From contig NZ_JBHRXK010000001.1 in NCBI RefSeq assembly GCF_042648505.1, positions 620,001 to 684,000 on the forward strand: a DNA stretch of 64,000 bases. The letters are read 5' to 3'. The position numbers were made by a program, and so were the translations under genes. The notes below the pieces were generated by a model. That model worked only from the letters and a program-made list of their open reading frames with translations, had not been told where the DNA came from and made no database searches. Source of the DNA: Lysobacter_L cavernae (GTDB taxonomy: Bacteria; Pseudomonadota; Gammaproteobacteria; Xanthomonadales; Xanthomonadaceae). Positions 17,276 to 26,321 of this stretch are shown here, one piece after another. Within the stretch, counting starts at the first letter, position 1; each line of letters starts with the position of its first letter.

Positions 17276-20200
17276 TCAGAATTGGTAACGAGCCGAGAAC
17301 AGGACCGAACGCGGCGACTGATAGTTCACCACGTTGAGGTAGTTCAGGTCCGGAGCCTGCGCGGCATTACCACCGTAGGCGGACGTCTCCTCGTACTCGG
17401 TCACGCGCTGGATGTTGAAGATATTGAACACCTTCATCTCCAGCGTGAGCTTCTTGTTCGCCCAGTTCGGGGTATACGCAACAGACGCGTCCAGGTTGTA
17501 AACCCACGGGGTTCGCCCCTGGTCGCCACGGTTGTGCAGAACATCCTCACCTGCGGCATTACGGCAATAGAAACTGGAGGCCGCGTAATTATTGAACGTC
17601 GAACGGTCAATTCCGATCCTGGGATCGTCAAGCGGGATGTAGCCATTGCAGTTGAGCGGACGGCCTGACTGCAACAGGAAAGAACCGCCCACCAACCATT
17701 CCTCGGTCAGCTGGTACGCACCAAAGAGCTTGACCGTGTGTCGACGGTCATTGGGCAACGGACCGTAGGTGCCATCCGTGAACAGCGCGTTGTCGAAGTC
17801 CTGCGTGATGCCGGCATCGGACTGTTCCAGCGTCGAGTTGACATAACCCTCGACGTTACCCTCGCTCTTGGCCAGGGTGTACGAGCCCTGCAGGTACCAG
17901 TCGTCGGCAAAGCGACGCTCGAAGAAGAAATCAAGGGCTTTGTACGAACGCTTGTACCTCGGCATGCCGAAATAGGCCGACGGAATGCTGACTTGCTGCA
18001 GGTTGCCGTCACCCTCCAGATCGACCGCAAGCTGCAAATCACGTCCCGGGTTCACCAGGACGCACCCTGCCAGGCTGTTGACGTCGAAATTGGCATGACC
18101 GTTGTCGTCGGCCCAATCCTGGAACGGCTGATGACTGCAGTAGTCGTCCATGCCGTTCTGCACTTTGCGGTAGATGCCGCGGACGCCGGCCGTCCAGTTG
18201 GCGCTGAGCTGCTGCTGGAACCCCAGGATGAACTCGTCTTGATACATGGGATCCAGATTGGTTGCGGACACCGTCCGCGAATCCGGGGCCACTGGTGCGC
18301 TGTCATCGGACGGCCCGATCTGTGCACCAAGTCCGTTAGCAGGTGCGCCAGTCACCGGGTCGATGTTGCCGTCGTAGAAGAAGAAGTTCTCCGCCGTATT
18401 GTCGCCGCCCGACATGCGCACGCTGGTATTGGAAGCGATCGGAATGAAGTAACGGCCCGCGTTACCGAACAGCTTCATCGTGGAGTCGCCGTTGATGTCC
18501 CAGGAAAAGCCCACACGCGGCGCGAGCAGCGAGTCGGACTTGGCGAAGGTGTCGCCCTCGGCATTGAAATTCTCGAAATCCTCCATGCGAAGGCCGCCGT
18601 ACAGCAGTACATCGTCGGTCACCTGCCAGCTGTCCTCGAGGTAGGCTGCCGTGTTGATGACCTCGAAGTTACCCGACAGGCTGCGGTAATCCCACGTGCG
18701 GACGTAATTGGTGCCTGCCGGCACCAACACCCCATTCACGTTGAAATCGCCCGCTCGCCTGTAATAACGGTAGTAGATCCCGCCGGTATAGCTTTGGCCG
18801 GCGCGCTGTGATGCAAACTTTTCGTGGTCGTAGCCGAAGCGGATCGAGTGATCACCGATCTGCCACTCACCATCCAGGCGATAAGCATCCCGTTTGTCGA
18901 GATCCTTGGGAGCATCGGGGTCGCGCACGAAGGTGACGCTTTCGTTCCAGCAACCGATCTTGACCGTCTGGCTTGGATTGGTGCGACTGTCGAAAGCACG
19001 CGGGCACACCTCGCTACCCAGCAGCAGCGGGTCACGATCTTCCGTGGTTATTTCCAGCTTTCCGGCCTGGGCCGAGAGGGTGAAATTGTCGGTCAGATGC
19101 CCGGTGTACTTGGCCGTGTAGATCTCGCCGCCACGCTCGATGGTGTACCGCGCGGACTCTTCACCATGCTCCCCCGTGTACAAGGACCCGTTCGGATTGG
19201 TGTAGTCGACGTACTTTTCTTTGTCGCGGTTGGAAATGCCAGTGAACTCGAGCAGGTGGTTGTCGGTGATATTCCAATCGAGCTTCACCATGCCACGCGG
19301 CTGTGTGTTCTTCACATGCCGGCTGGTGTCGTCGTAGTACCGGTCATAGCTGTCGTCCACGCCCTCCACCAGGCCGAATACGAACAGACGGTCCTTGATG
19401 ATCGGGCCGCCGCCATAGACGTTGTACGAAAAATCATCGTCCTGATTGTCTTCCCGGTACTGGCTGTAGACATGCCCGTCTGCAAGATCAGCCGGGTTGC
19501 GACTGATCACATTGCGGCTGTGCTCGCGCAGCCCTTCCGGGTTCCAGTAAACGCTGGCTCCGCCCTTCCATTCGTTGGAACCCCGCTTGGTCACGATGCT
19601 GACGATGCCGCCCAAGGAGCGGCCGTACTCCGCGCCGTAGCCACCCGTCTTGACCTGCTGCTCGGCGATTGCATCGAATGGCAGGTCCGCATAGGACAGG
19701 AAATTGAAGAGGTTGGTGACGTCAAAGCCGTTGATGTAATAACCGTTCTCGGCTGGCGAGGAGCCGCCGAACGAAGCCACGTTGCCAAACCCGCTGTCAC
19801 CCCTGACAGCTCCCGGAGCCAGCAGAGCGACGCTGGTGACATCGCGCGCCACCGGCAGCTGGCTCATCTGCTCCGCCGTGAAGACGGTCGACGATTCGAC
19901 CGACGAGACATCGATCGGGTTGAACGCACCTGTGCCGACGACTTCGACACGGTCCAGGTTCGTGGCATCCGCACTCGCTGCCGCCCCGAAGCTGACCTCG
20001 GTGCCGGTGCCGACGTTGACCATGGCCTCGCGGCTGACTCCAGCGGATGTAATCCGATAGCGTCCCGTTGGCAGCTGGGTGAAGCTGAAACGTCCGGACC
20101 CATCGGCCGAAATCTCGCGCTTCGTTCCGGTATCAAGGTTCTCAATCTGAATGGGCTGTCCCGCTTCGGCTCTACCGAAGATCGAACCGGCCGCGCTCTG

Positions 20201-20296
20201 GGCCATCACGGCCCCCGCTACCGAGGCCAACGTGAAACCCAGGGCAAGACTCAACGCACTACGGCGCATGGCGCGCCTAGAGATTCGTTTCGACAC
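17276..20296 (-). CDS. Oar-like TonB-dependent receptor, copy A
   Basis: A 1006-aa outer-membrane protein. After a basic signal peptide (RRSALSLALGF... VMA) comes a carboxypeptidase-regulatory-like (CarboxypepD_reg) beta-sandwich at about residues 35-110, then a plug (PVARDVTSVALLAPGAVRGD, GGYGAEYGRSLGGIVSIVTKRG) and a long barrel ending SARYQF. It is a clear paralogue of copy B (22152-25187): both carry NPIDVSSVES, ARDVTSVALLAPG or its near form, and FGNxASFGG. Start GTG 20296 is preceded by TTGGGGG and a 6-nt spacer, exactly as in copy B, which supports it over an internal ATG. The ligand is unknown. Confidence 0.92.
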   Translation of the reverse strand: MSKRISRRAMRRSALSLALGFTLASVAGAVMAQSAAGSIFGRAEAGQPIQIENLDTGTKREISADGSGRFSFTQLPTGRYRITSAGVSREAMVNVGTGTEVSFGAAASADATNLDRVEVVGTGAFNPIDVSSVESSTVFTAEQMSQLPVARDVTSVALLAPGAVRGDSGFGNVASFGGSSPAENGYYINGFDVTNLFNFLSYADLPFDAIAEQQVKTGGYGAEYGRSLGGIVSIVTKRGSNEWKGGASVYWNPEGLREHSRNVISRNPADLADGHVYSQYREDNQDDDFSYNVYGGGPIIKDRLFVFGLVEGVDDSYDRYYDDTSRHVKNTQPRGMVKLDWNITDNHLLEFTGISNRDKEKYVDYTNPNGSLYTGEHGEESARYTIERGGEIYTAKYTGHLTDNFTLSAQAGKLEITTEDRDPLLLGSEVCPRAFDSRTNPSQTVKIGCWNESVTFVRDPDAPKDLDKRDAYRLDGEWQIGDHSIRFGYDHEKFASQRAGQSYTGGIYYRYYRRAGDFNVNGVLVPAGTNYVRTWDYRSLSGNFEVINTAAYLEDSWQVTDDVLLYGGLRMEDFENFNAEGDTFAKSDSLLAPRVGFSWDINGDSTMKLFGNAGRYFIPIASNTSVRMSGGDNTAENFFFYDGNIDPVTGAPANGLGAQIGPSDDSAPVAPDSRTVSATNLDPMYQDEFILGFQQQLSANWTAGVRGIYRKVQNGMDDYCSHQPFQDWADDNGHANFDVNSLAGCVLVNPGRDLQLAVDLEGDGNLQQVSIPSAYFGMPRYKRSYKALDFFFERRFADDWYLQGSYTLAKSEGNVEGYVNSTLEQSDAGITQDFDNALFTDGTYGPLPNDRRHTVKLFGAYQLTEEWLVGGSFLLQSGRPLNCNGYIPLDDPRIGIDRSTFNNYAASSFYCRNAAGEDVLHNRGDQGRTPWVYNLDASVAYTPNWANKKLTLEMKVFNIFNIQRVTEYEETSAYGGNAAQAPDLNYLNVVNYQSPRSVLFSARYQF

Positions 20297-20350
20297 GTTA
20301 TTCCCCCAAATTCAACAAGATGAATGCCCAAAAGAGGCAAACAGACCATG

Positions 20351-20362
20351 ACTTTGGTCATG
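20351..20362. promoter_or_regulatory. Shared upstream element of receptor copy A
   Basis: ACTTTGGTCATG sits 55 bp upstream of the GTG start. The same 12-mer with one change occurs at 25244-25255, 57 bp upstream of copy B. Here it overlaps a 7-bp hairpin (CCATGAC 20346-20352 with GTCATGG 20357-20363). A shared operator or 5'UTR control site is inferred. The rest of 20297-20523 is unusually AT-rich for this genome. Confidence 0.45.
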
Positions 20363-20523
20363 GCCGGACGTCAACTTGTTAAGGGGTTGTTTATTTTAAA
20401 TTGTGACAATAATCACATTTTTAACTTAACTTTGCCCCCTCATTCATCTCCCTGTCTTTCGTTTGTGCTGCATCCGCATCGGATTGCGAGGTCGATGCAG
20501 CCTGCGGGAGGGCGCATGGCCAG

Positions 20524-22086
20524 TCAGAGCACGTCAGGTCGAAGTGCGGCTTGCAGCGACCCCAGCCACGGGGCATAAGCGGTCCATTTGGGGCGCTCGG
20601 GACGCGCAAGGCGCTGCCGGACCTGGACGGCGCTGGCGGTGGCCACGCCTCGTGTCCGGGAGTGCAGGTCCAGCATGCCCGGCTCGAAATCGAGCCCGCA
20701 AAAGGCGCTGACACCGCGCAATACCGCCTCGGGATTGACAGTCAGTTCGCCGTAGTCGACATCGTGGATGCGACCGGGAAACGAGCGATGCCAGTGCGCC
20801 ATCAGCCGTTGATACTGCCGGTGGTAGTCAGCCAACTCGCCCTGGTCGTACGAATAGGCATTGGCATCGGAAAACAGCTCCCGCAGATTGGAGAAGCAGG
20901 TTTCCATGGGGTCGCGGCGCATGTGCAGTATCTTGGCGTTGGGCAGCGCGCGGCAGATGAACCCGATGTTGAGGAAATTGGACGGCAGCTTGTCGGTGAA
21001 GAAACGCTCATCGCCCAGCCGCCAGGCAATCCCGTCCAGATAACCGGCACCTGCCGCGCGGAAATCGACCTGCGATGCCCGCTCGACCATGACCCCGTCG
21101 ATGACGCCTCGACAATGGTGGTCCGCGGCATGGCGCATCTGGCTGGTGAAATCGTACAACTCCCCCAGACCGCGCACAGCCGCGTGCCCGTCCAGCAATT
21201 GCTCGAGCAAGGTCGTTCCCGATCGGTGCATGCCGACGATGAAGATCGGCACCGGCCCCTCGGCCGGCGCCGGATCGACCGAAGGCACGGTGGGCACCGG
21301 CATGGCCATCAAGGCATCGACCAGTGCCCGGGTTTCCTCTTTCGCATAGCGCAAGGTCGAGCGCTTCGCCCTGCAGGCGAGTTCCAATGCCTGCCAGGCG
21401 TGACGCGTCTCACCCAGGTCGTCGTATTCCTTGTGCAGGGCATACCCCAGCAAGGCGACATCCTCCGCACGCCGCCCTGGTACGGCCAACTGCTTGCGGA
21501 TGGCGTCGATGTGGTTGGATTCGGCGGCCTGCCGTCGCAGCCGCGATAGTGCCCACCAGGCCGAAGCCAGCTCCGGCGCGCGCCGCGTGCAACGCAGCAG
21601 GTCCGCCTCGGCTTCATCAAACCGCCCCAGGTAGGTCAGTACCTGGCCGCGCGCGATCAACGTGGGCGGGTAATCGGGGTCGCCGCGTTTGGCCTCGTCC
21701 AACAATTCCAGCGCCCGCTCCTGCTCATTGAGATAACTCAATTGCGCGCCGAAGCTCAGCAGCACCGGTATCCCGGTCTGGCGTAAGGGCGGCAGCTCCC
21801 GCAGGCACTCGTGCAGTGCCGCCACCTGGTTGAACGTGCGAAGCCGCCTGGCCAGTTCCATCAATGTCGATGCGTCGCGCGGCTGCGTTGCATGCGCACG
21901 CAGCGCATATTCCTGAGCAAATCGGTAATGGCCGGACAAGGATTCCACGTAGGACAACTGCAGCAAGGCACCGGGATGTTCCGGCGCCTGGGCAAGCGCC
22001 GAGTGCAAGGCCTCGCGCGCCGACTTCAGATCGCCGCCGACAACATGTTGCTGGGCCAGGTTGAGCAGGCCAATCAACGTCTTCAT
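20524..22086 (-). CDS. TPR-containing sulfotransferase
   Basis: A 520-aa protein. The N-terminal ~240 residues form TPR-like helical repeats (AREALHSALAQAPEHPGALLQ, ALELLDEAKRGDPDYPPT, EAEADLLRCTRRAPELASAW). The C-terminal half is a PAPS-dependent sulfotransferase: 5'-phosphosulfate loop VGMHRSGTTLLEQ with Arg288-Ser289-Gly-Thr-Thr, then LPNAKILHMRRDPMETCFS as the 3'-phosphate-binding part. No signal peptide is seen, so it is cytoplasmic. The start is ATG 22086 (MKTLIGLLNLAQQ) rather than an upstream in-frame codon, which would cross the terminator hairpin. It lies between two Oar-like receptors. The acceptor is not predictable; tyrosine or glycan sulfation are both possible. Confidence 0.88.
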   Translation of the reverse strand: MKTLIGLLNLAQQHVVGGDLKSAREALHSALAQAPEHPGALLQLSYVESLSGHYRFAQEYALRAHATQPRDASTLMELARRLRTFNQVAALHECLRELPPLRQTGIPVLLSFGAQLSYLNEQERALELLDEAKRGDPDYPPTLIARGQVLTYLGRFDEAEADLLRCTRRAPELASAWWALSRLRRQAAESNHIDAIRKQLAVPGRRAEDVALLGYALHKEYDDLGETRHAWQALELACRAKRSTLRYAKEETRALVDALMAMPVPTVPSVDPAPAEGPVPIFIVGMHRSGTTLLEQLLDGHAAVRGLGELYDFTSQMRHAADHHCRGVIDGVMVERASQVDFRAAGAGYLDGIAWRLGDERFFTDKLPSNFLNIGFICRALPNAKILHMRRDPMETCFSNLRELFSDANAYSYDQGELADYHRQYQRLMAHWHRSFPGRIHDVDYGELTVNPEAVLRGVSAFCGLDFEPGMLDLHSRTRGVATASAVQVRQRLARPERPKWTAYAPWLGSLQAALRPDVL

Positions 22087-22097
22087 CTTGCGATCCC

Positions 22098-22126
22098 ATA
22101 AAAAGCGGCCGCCCTGAGGCGGCCGC
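22098..22126 (-). terminator. Terminator/attenuator between receptor copy B and the sulfotransferase
   Basis: A 9-bp perfect GC stem (22105-22113 with 22118-22126, loop CTGA) is followed by TTTTT on the minus strand. It lies 26 nt after the copy B stop and 12-19 nt before the sulfotransferase ATG. Some transcripts must read through, or the sulfotransferase has its own promoter nearby. Confidence 0.8.
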
Positions 22127-22151
22127 AAGCCTTACTGGAGAAGCATCCCGG

Positions 22152-25100
22152 TCACCAGTCGTACTGCACCATGAAACGCACGGCACGAGGGGCCTGGTAG
22201 ACCGTCGGTGTCATATAGGTAACGCCCTGGAGCGGGTTACCCGTGCTGTCCTCGCCGAACTCGTCCACCGCCAATGCCTTCTGGCGGTTGAACACATTGA
22301 AGATATCCATCTTGAAGGCCAACTTGCCTTCAGCAAACGACGGCCGGTAGGCGACATTGAGGTCCAGGTTGTAGATATCGTCGGTGCGCCCCGCCGAACC
22401 ACGCTTGACGATGGTCGTGCCGTTGCTGCCCGTGTCCGGATCGACCTCCCCGGTATCGCACGAGAAGTAACCGGCGCCATAGCCGACGGGATCATCCGCG
22501 TACACACCGAAGCAGTTGATGGGTCGGCCGCTCTGGTACAGGAAATTGGCACCGACCGACCATTGGTCAGTGAACTCGTAGTTGCCAAACAACTTCAGCG
22601 TATGGCGGCGATCGTTGGGCAGATAGCCCTCCGCACCGACCATCAGCTCCGGATAGTCGAAGTCCTGGGTGACGCCGGTGTCGTCCTGACCGATATCCGA
22701 CTTGACGCCGCCCTCGGCATTACCCTTGTTCTGCGACCAGGTGTAGGAGCCCTGCAGGAAGAACTTGTCGGAAATCTGGCCTTCGGCAAAGAACTCGACC
22801 GCCTTGTAGGTGCGCTTGCCATCAGGCCCCAGCTTGTCGGCCGGAATCCGGACGCGCTCCAGGGTGCCGTCAGCATCCATGTCGATCTCGATGTCGAGAT
22901 CGCTACCCGGGTTGTAGATGTGGCAGTAGGCAAATGCCGGGTTGTACGAGTCAATGGCGTAACCATTGTCGTTGGCCCACTCCTCGAGCACCCGATAGTC
23001 GCACTGGTCATCGATGGAGCGCTGCAATTTGCGATAGATCGCTCGCACGCCGCCGGTGAAGTTGTCGGTGATCGCCTTCTGGAAGCCGAGGATGTACTCG
23101 TCCTGGTACTGCGGCTCCAGGTTCTTCGAGGCGATGGTGCGCGGGTCCTTGCCGAGGCCAAACTCGTTGTTCAGATAAGCCAGGTCATCACGCGCATCGC
23201 CGGTGGCGCTCGGATTGATCGGCACCCCGGTGACCGGGTCGACACCGTCGTAATGCAGATACTGCTGGCTGTACAGCGACGGGCTGGAGCCACGCACGGC
23301 CACGTTCGCCGCTATCGGCAGTGCGTAGCGGCCGGCGTTACCAAAGATCTTCAGACTGGAGTCGCCGTTGACATCCCACGAGAAACCCAAGCGTGGACCA
23401 AACTGGTTGTCCTGCTCGACGTAGGTCTCCCCTTCACCGTTCTTGTTCTCGAAGGTATCCCAACGCAGGCCGACATAGGCGATGAAGTTTTCGGTGATGT
23501 TCCAGTTGTCCTCGACATAGAACGCCCGGGAATCGACTTCGACGTCCGCACCGGTCTGGAACACACGGCGACGCACCATGTCCTCGCCGCGACGCAGCAC
23601 GTAGCGCCATGCCACGCCACCTTCACTGGCTTCGCCGTCGCGCGACTTGAAGTTGTCGGTGTCGTAACCGAAACGCAGCAGGTGCGAGCCGAGCTGCCAC
23701 TCGGCATCGATGCGGAACTGTTCGCGCTTGTCGCGCGCGTCCGTGAGGCCGAGGTTCTGCCCGAGGAAGGCGCAGGAGCTGGTGATGGCCGGAGTCAGCC
23801 CTGCCGCCACATCCGGGCGACCATCGGTGACCAGTGGGCAGCCTGATGCGCCGATGATGCCGGTGGCATTGGCGGGGCTGACGTTACCGGAGTATTCCAG
23901 ACGCTCGCCAGCGGCATTGACCGCGTAATTGTTGCGCTTGTATTCACCGGTTCCGTACAGCGCACTGAGGGTGAAGGAGTCAGTGAGGAAGCCGGTGTAC
24001 TTCATTACATAGTTGTTGCCACCGGTCTCGTCGTGCACCGTGCCGAGGTAATTCTGCCGCTCGCTGACACCCTGCGGATTGGAATAGACGTCGCGCTCGC
24101 TCTCCTTCTTGTCGGAGAAGCCAGTGAACTCCAACATGTTGTTGTCGTTGATGTTCCAGTCCATCTTGACCAGCCAGTTGGGATTCTTGGCGGTCTGGCT
24201 GTTGTTCAGCACACTGATGTTGTCACCGTAGCTGCGTGAGCCGCTTTCACGCCCGTACTGAAGCATCGCGTAGCCAAACAGCTTGTCCTTGACCAATGCA
24301 CCGCTGGCCCAGACCGAAGCGACGGTCTCGGTTGGATCGCGGTCCTTGGAGTTGTCGGAGATCAGTTGGCCGTCCGGCGAATAGATGTCACGCTCGGTCG
24401 AACGCAGGCTGTTCGCGGTGTAGAAGATGTTGCCGCCGGCGTGGAACTCGTTGGTGCCGCGCTTGGTGATCAGGTTGACCACACCGCCCAAGGCACGGCC
24501 GAACTCGGCGCCGTAGCCACCGGTCTTGATCTGCTGCTCGCCAATCGCCTGGAACGGGATCGTGGCGAAGTTGAGGCCCTTGAACGAGTTGGTGATGTTG
24601 AAGCCGTTGACGAAGTACGCGTTCTCAGCCACCGATGCGCCGCCGAACGAAGCCAGGTTACCGAACGCGTCATCGCCCTTGACCGTGCCCGGCGCCAGCA
24701 GGGCCACGCTGGTGACGTCACGCGGCACCGGGATCTTGGCGATCTGTTCGGCGGTCAGAATCGTGGTGGATTCCACCGATGACACGTCGATGGGATTGAC
24801 CAGGGCAGCCGTCACCTGGATCGCGTCCAGATTGGTGGCGCTGCCGTCCCCGGCCGTGGCGCTCGCGAAGTTGACCGAAGTACCGGTGCCGACGTTGACG
24901 GTGACGTTCTCGCGTACCGACGTGGTGCCGTCGGCACGTTGCAGGGTGACACGGTAGCTGCCGGTGGGCAGGGACGAGGCGCGGTAGAGGCCGTCGTTGC
25001 CGACCTGGATCTGGCGCTTGACGCCAGTGGATGGATTCTCGACGACGATGGTGTCACCGGCGGTGGCCTGGCCGAATACGGCGCCGGCGGTATTGGATTG

Positions 25101-25187
25101 GGCGTTGACGCCCGATGCGAAGCAAAGACCCAGAGCAACGGTGAGCGCACTGCGGCGCAGCGCACGATTCATATTCGTTCTTGCCAC
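22152..25187 (-). CDS. Oar-like TonB-dependent receptor, copy B
   Basis: A 1011-aa outer-membrane receptor. It has a signal peptide (RRSALTVALGLCFASGVNA), an N-terminal CarboxypepD_reg-like domain (AGAVFGQATAGDTIVVENPSTG), a plug (VPRDVTSVALLAPGTVKGDD, GGYGAEFGRALGGVVNLITKRG) and a barrel. It ends in Trp (VQYDW), an aromatic end though not the usual Phe. It is paralogous to copy A along the whole length. Start GTG 25187 follows TTGGGGG as in copy A; ATG 25172 is an alternative. The gene ends 65 nt before the sulfotransferase ATG. Confidence 0.92.
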   Translation of the reverse strand: MARTNMNRALRRSALTVALGLCFASGVNAQSNTAGAVFGQATAGDTIVVENPSTGVKRQIQVGNDGLYRASSLPTGSYRVTLQRADGTTSVRENVTVNVGTGTSVNFASATAGDGSATNLDAIQVTAALVNPIDVSSVESTTILTAEQIAKIPVPRDVTSVALLAPGTVKGDDAFGNLASFGGASVAENAYFVNGFNITNSFKGLNFATIPFQAIGEQQIKTGGYGAEFGRALGGVVNLITKRGTNEFHAGGNIFYTANSLRSTERDIYSPDGQLISDNSKDRDPTETVASVWASGALVKDKLFGYAMLQYGRESGSRSYGDNISVLNNSQTAKNPNWLVKMDWNINDNNMLEFTGFSDKKESERDVYSNPQGVSERQNYLGTVHDETGGNNYVMKYTGFLTDSFTLSALYGTGEYKRNNYAVNAAGERLEYSGNVSPANATGIIGASGCPLVTDGRPDVAAGLTPAITSSCAFLGQNLGLTDARDKREQFRIDAEWQLGSHLLRFGYDTDNFKSRDGEASEGGVAWRYVLRRGEDMVRRRVFQTGADVEVDSRAFYVEDNWNITENFIAYVGLRWDTFENKNGEGETYVEQDNQFGPRLGFSWDVNGDSSLKIFGNAGRYALPIAANVAVRGSSPSLYSQQYLHYDGVDPVTGVPINPSATGDARDDLAYLNNEFGLGKDPRTIASKNLEPQYQDEYILGFQKAITDNFTGGVRAIYRKLQRSIDDQCDYRVLEEWANDNGYAIDSYNPAFAYCHIYNPGSDLDIEIDMDADGTLERVRIPADKLGPDGKRTYKAVEFFAEGQISDKFFLQGSYTWSQNKGNAEGGVKSDIGQDDTGVTQDFDYPELMVGAEGYLPNDRRHTLKLFGNYEFTDQWSVGANFLYQSGRPINCFGVYADDPVGYGAGYFSCDTGEVDPDTGSNGTTIVKRGSAGRTDDIYNLDLNVAYRPSFAEGKLAFKMDIFNVFNRQKALAVDEFGEDSTGNPLQGVTYMTPTVYQAPRAVRFMVQYDW

Positions 25188-25499
25188 TTCGTACCCCCAA
25201 AATGGTCAATGGATGTCCTCCCCCCGAGGACAGCCCGACTATTACTTTCGTCATGTCGGCCATTCAATCGACCAAGGGCGATTTATGAAAAATGGGTGAC
25301 AACAGACAAATGTCGATTGATTTGAGAGCAAAATCAGCAAGGCTTAAGTGGAACTAAAGTCAAGTCGGCGCTGTTCTTCCGCCGCCGGTTCGGCTATTGC
25401 GCGGCGCAGCATCGACCCGGTGGCCATGACTCGGCCAGCCGGAGGGGTGCCCCGGATCCCGTACAATTTCGCCGTTTGCCCTTCCCTTACGAGGTCGCC
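25188..25499. promoter_or_regulatory. Divergent control region, receptor copy B and pyrH
   Basis: This 312-bp spacer holds the shared element ACTTTCGTCATG (25244-25255) upstream of copy B. A 9-bp inverted repeat TCAATCGAC/GTCGATTGA (25264-25272 and 25312-25320) could be an operator. A TACAAT box at 25462-25467 is a likely -10 of pyrH, without a good -35. No gene is seen in it. Confidence 0.45.
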
Positions 25500-26222
25500 A
25501 TGTCCCAGCTCGCCTATCGCCGTGTCCTGTTGAAGTTGTCCGGCGAAGCGTTGATGGGAGACGAGGACTACGGCATCGACCCGAAAATGATCGGGCGCCT
25601 GGCGCGCGAGGTGATCGAAGCCCAGCAGGCCGGCGCCGAGATCGCGCTGGTCATCGGCGGCGGCAACATCTTCCGCGGTGCCGGCCTGGCCGCCAGCGGC
25701 ATGGACCGGGTCACCGGCGACCAGATGGGCATGCTGGCTACCGTCATCAACGCACTGGCGATGCAGGACGCGCTGGAAAAGCTCGGCGCCAAGTGCCGGG
25801 TGATGAGCGCGCTCAAGATCAACGACGTGTGCGAGGACTACATCCGCCGCCGCGCGATCCGCCACATGGAAAAAGGCCGGATCGCCATTTTCGCCGCCGG
25901 CACCGGCAACCCGTTCTTCACCACCGATTCGGGTGCGGCTCTGCGCGCGATCGAAGTCGGCGCCGACCTGCTACTCAAGGCGACCAAGGTCGACGGCGTC
26001 TACGACAAGGACCCGAAGAAGCACGCCGACGCGGTGCGCTACGACAAGTTGAGCTACGACGAGGTGATCGCCCGCAACCTGCAGGTGATGGACACCGCGG
26101 CGTTTGCGCTGTGCCGCGACAGCGACCTTCCGCTGCGCATCTTCGACATGGGCCAGCCCGGCCAGCTGTTGAAGATCCTGCGTGGCGAGCACATCGGCAC
26201 CCTGGTGCAGGGCCGCGGCTGA
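25500..26222 (+). CDS. pyrH: Uridylate kinase
   Basis: Phosphorylates UMP to UDP. The 240 aa fit the bacterial hexameric amino-acid-kinase-fold enzyme: RVLLKLSGEALMG with the P-loop-like glycines, VIGGGNIFRG, TGNPFFTTDSGAALRA and KATKVDGVYDKDPKK. ATG 25500 has GAGG upstream. It normally follows tsf, but here about 13.5 kb of receptor genes lie between. Confidence 0.98.
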   Translation: MSQLAYRRVLLKLSGEALMGDEDYGIDPKMIGRLAREVIEAQQAGAEIALVIGGGNIFRGAGLAASGMDRVTGDQMGMLATVINALAMQDALEKLGAKCRVMSALKINDVCEDYIRRRAIRHMEKGRIAIFAAGTGNPFFTTDSGAALRAIEVGADLLLKATKVDGVYDKDPKKHADAVRYDKLSYDEVIARNLQVMDTAAFALCRDSDLPLRIFDMGQPGQLLKILRGEHIGTLVQGRG

Positions 26223-26321
26223 GCCCAGGCGGGCCTTGACCCGCCTATGGCACCGAGCTGACGGAACCATCGGAGGCGCTGTAATAGTGTTCACGCCGGG
26301 CCGCATGGCAGGATTCCGGCC

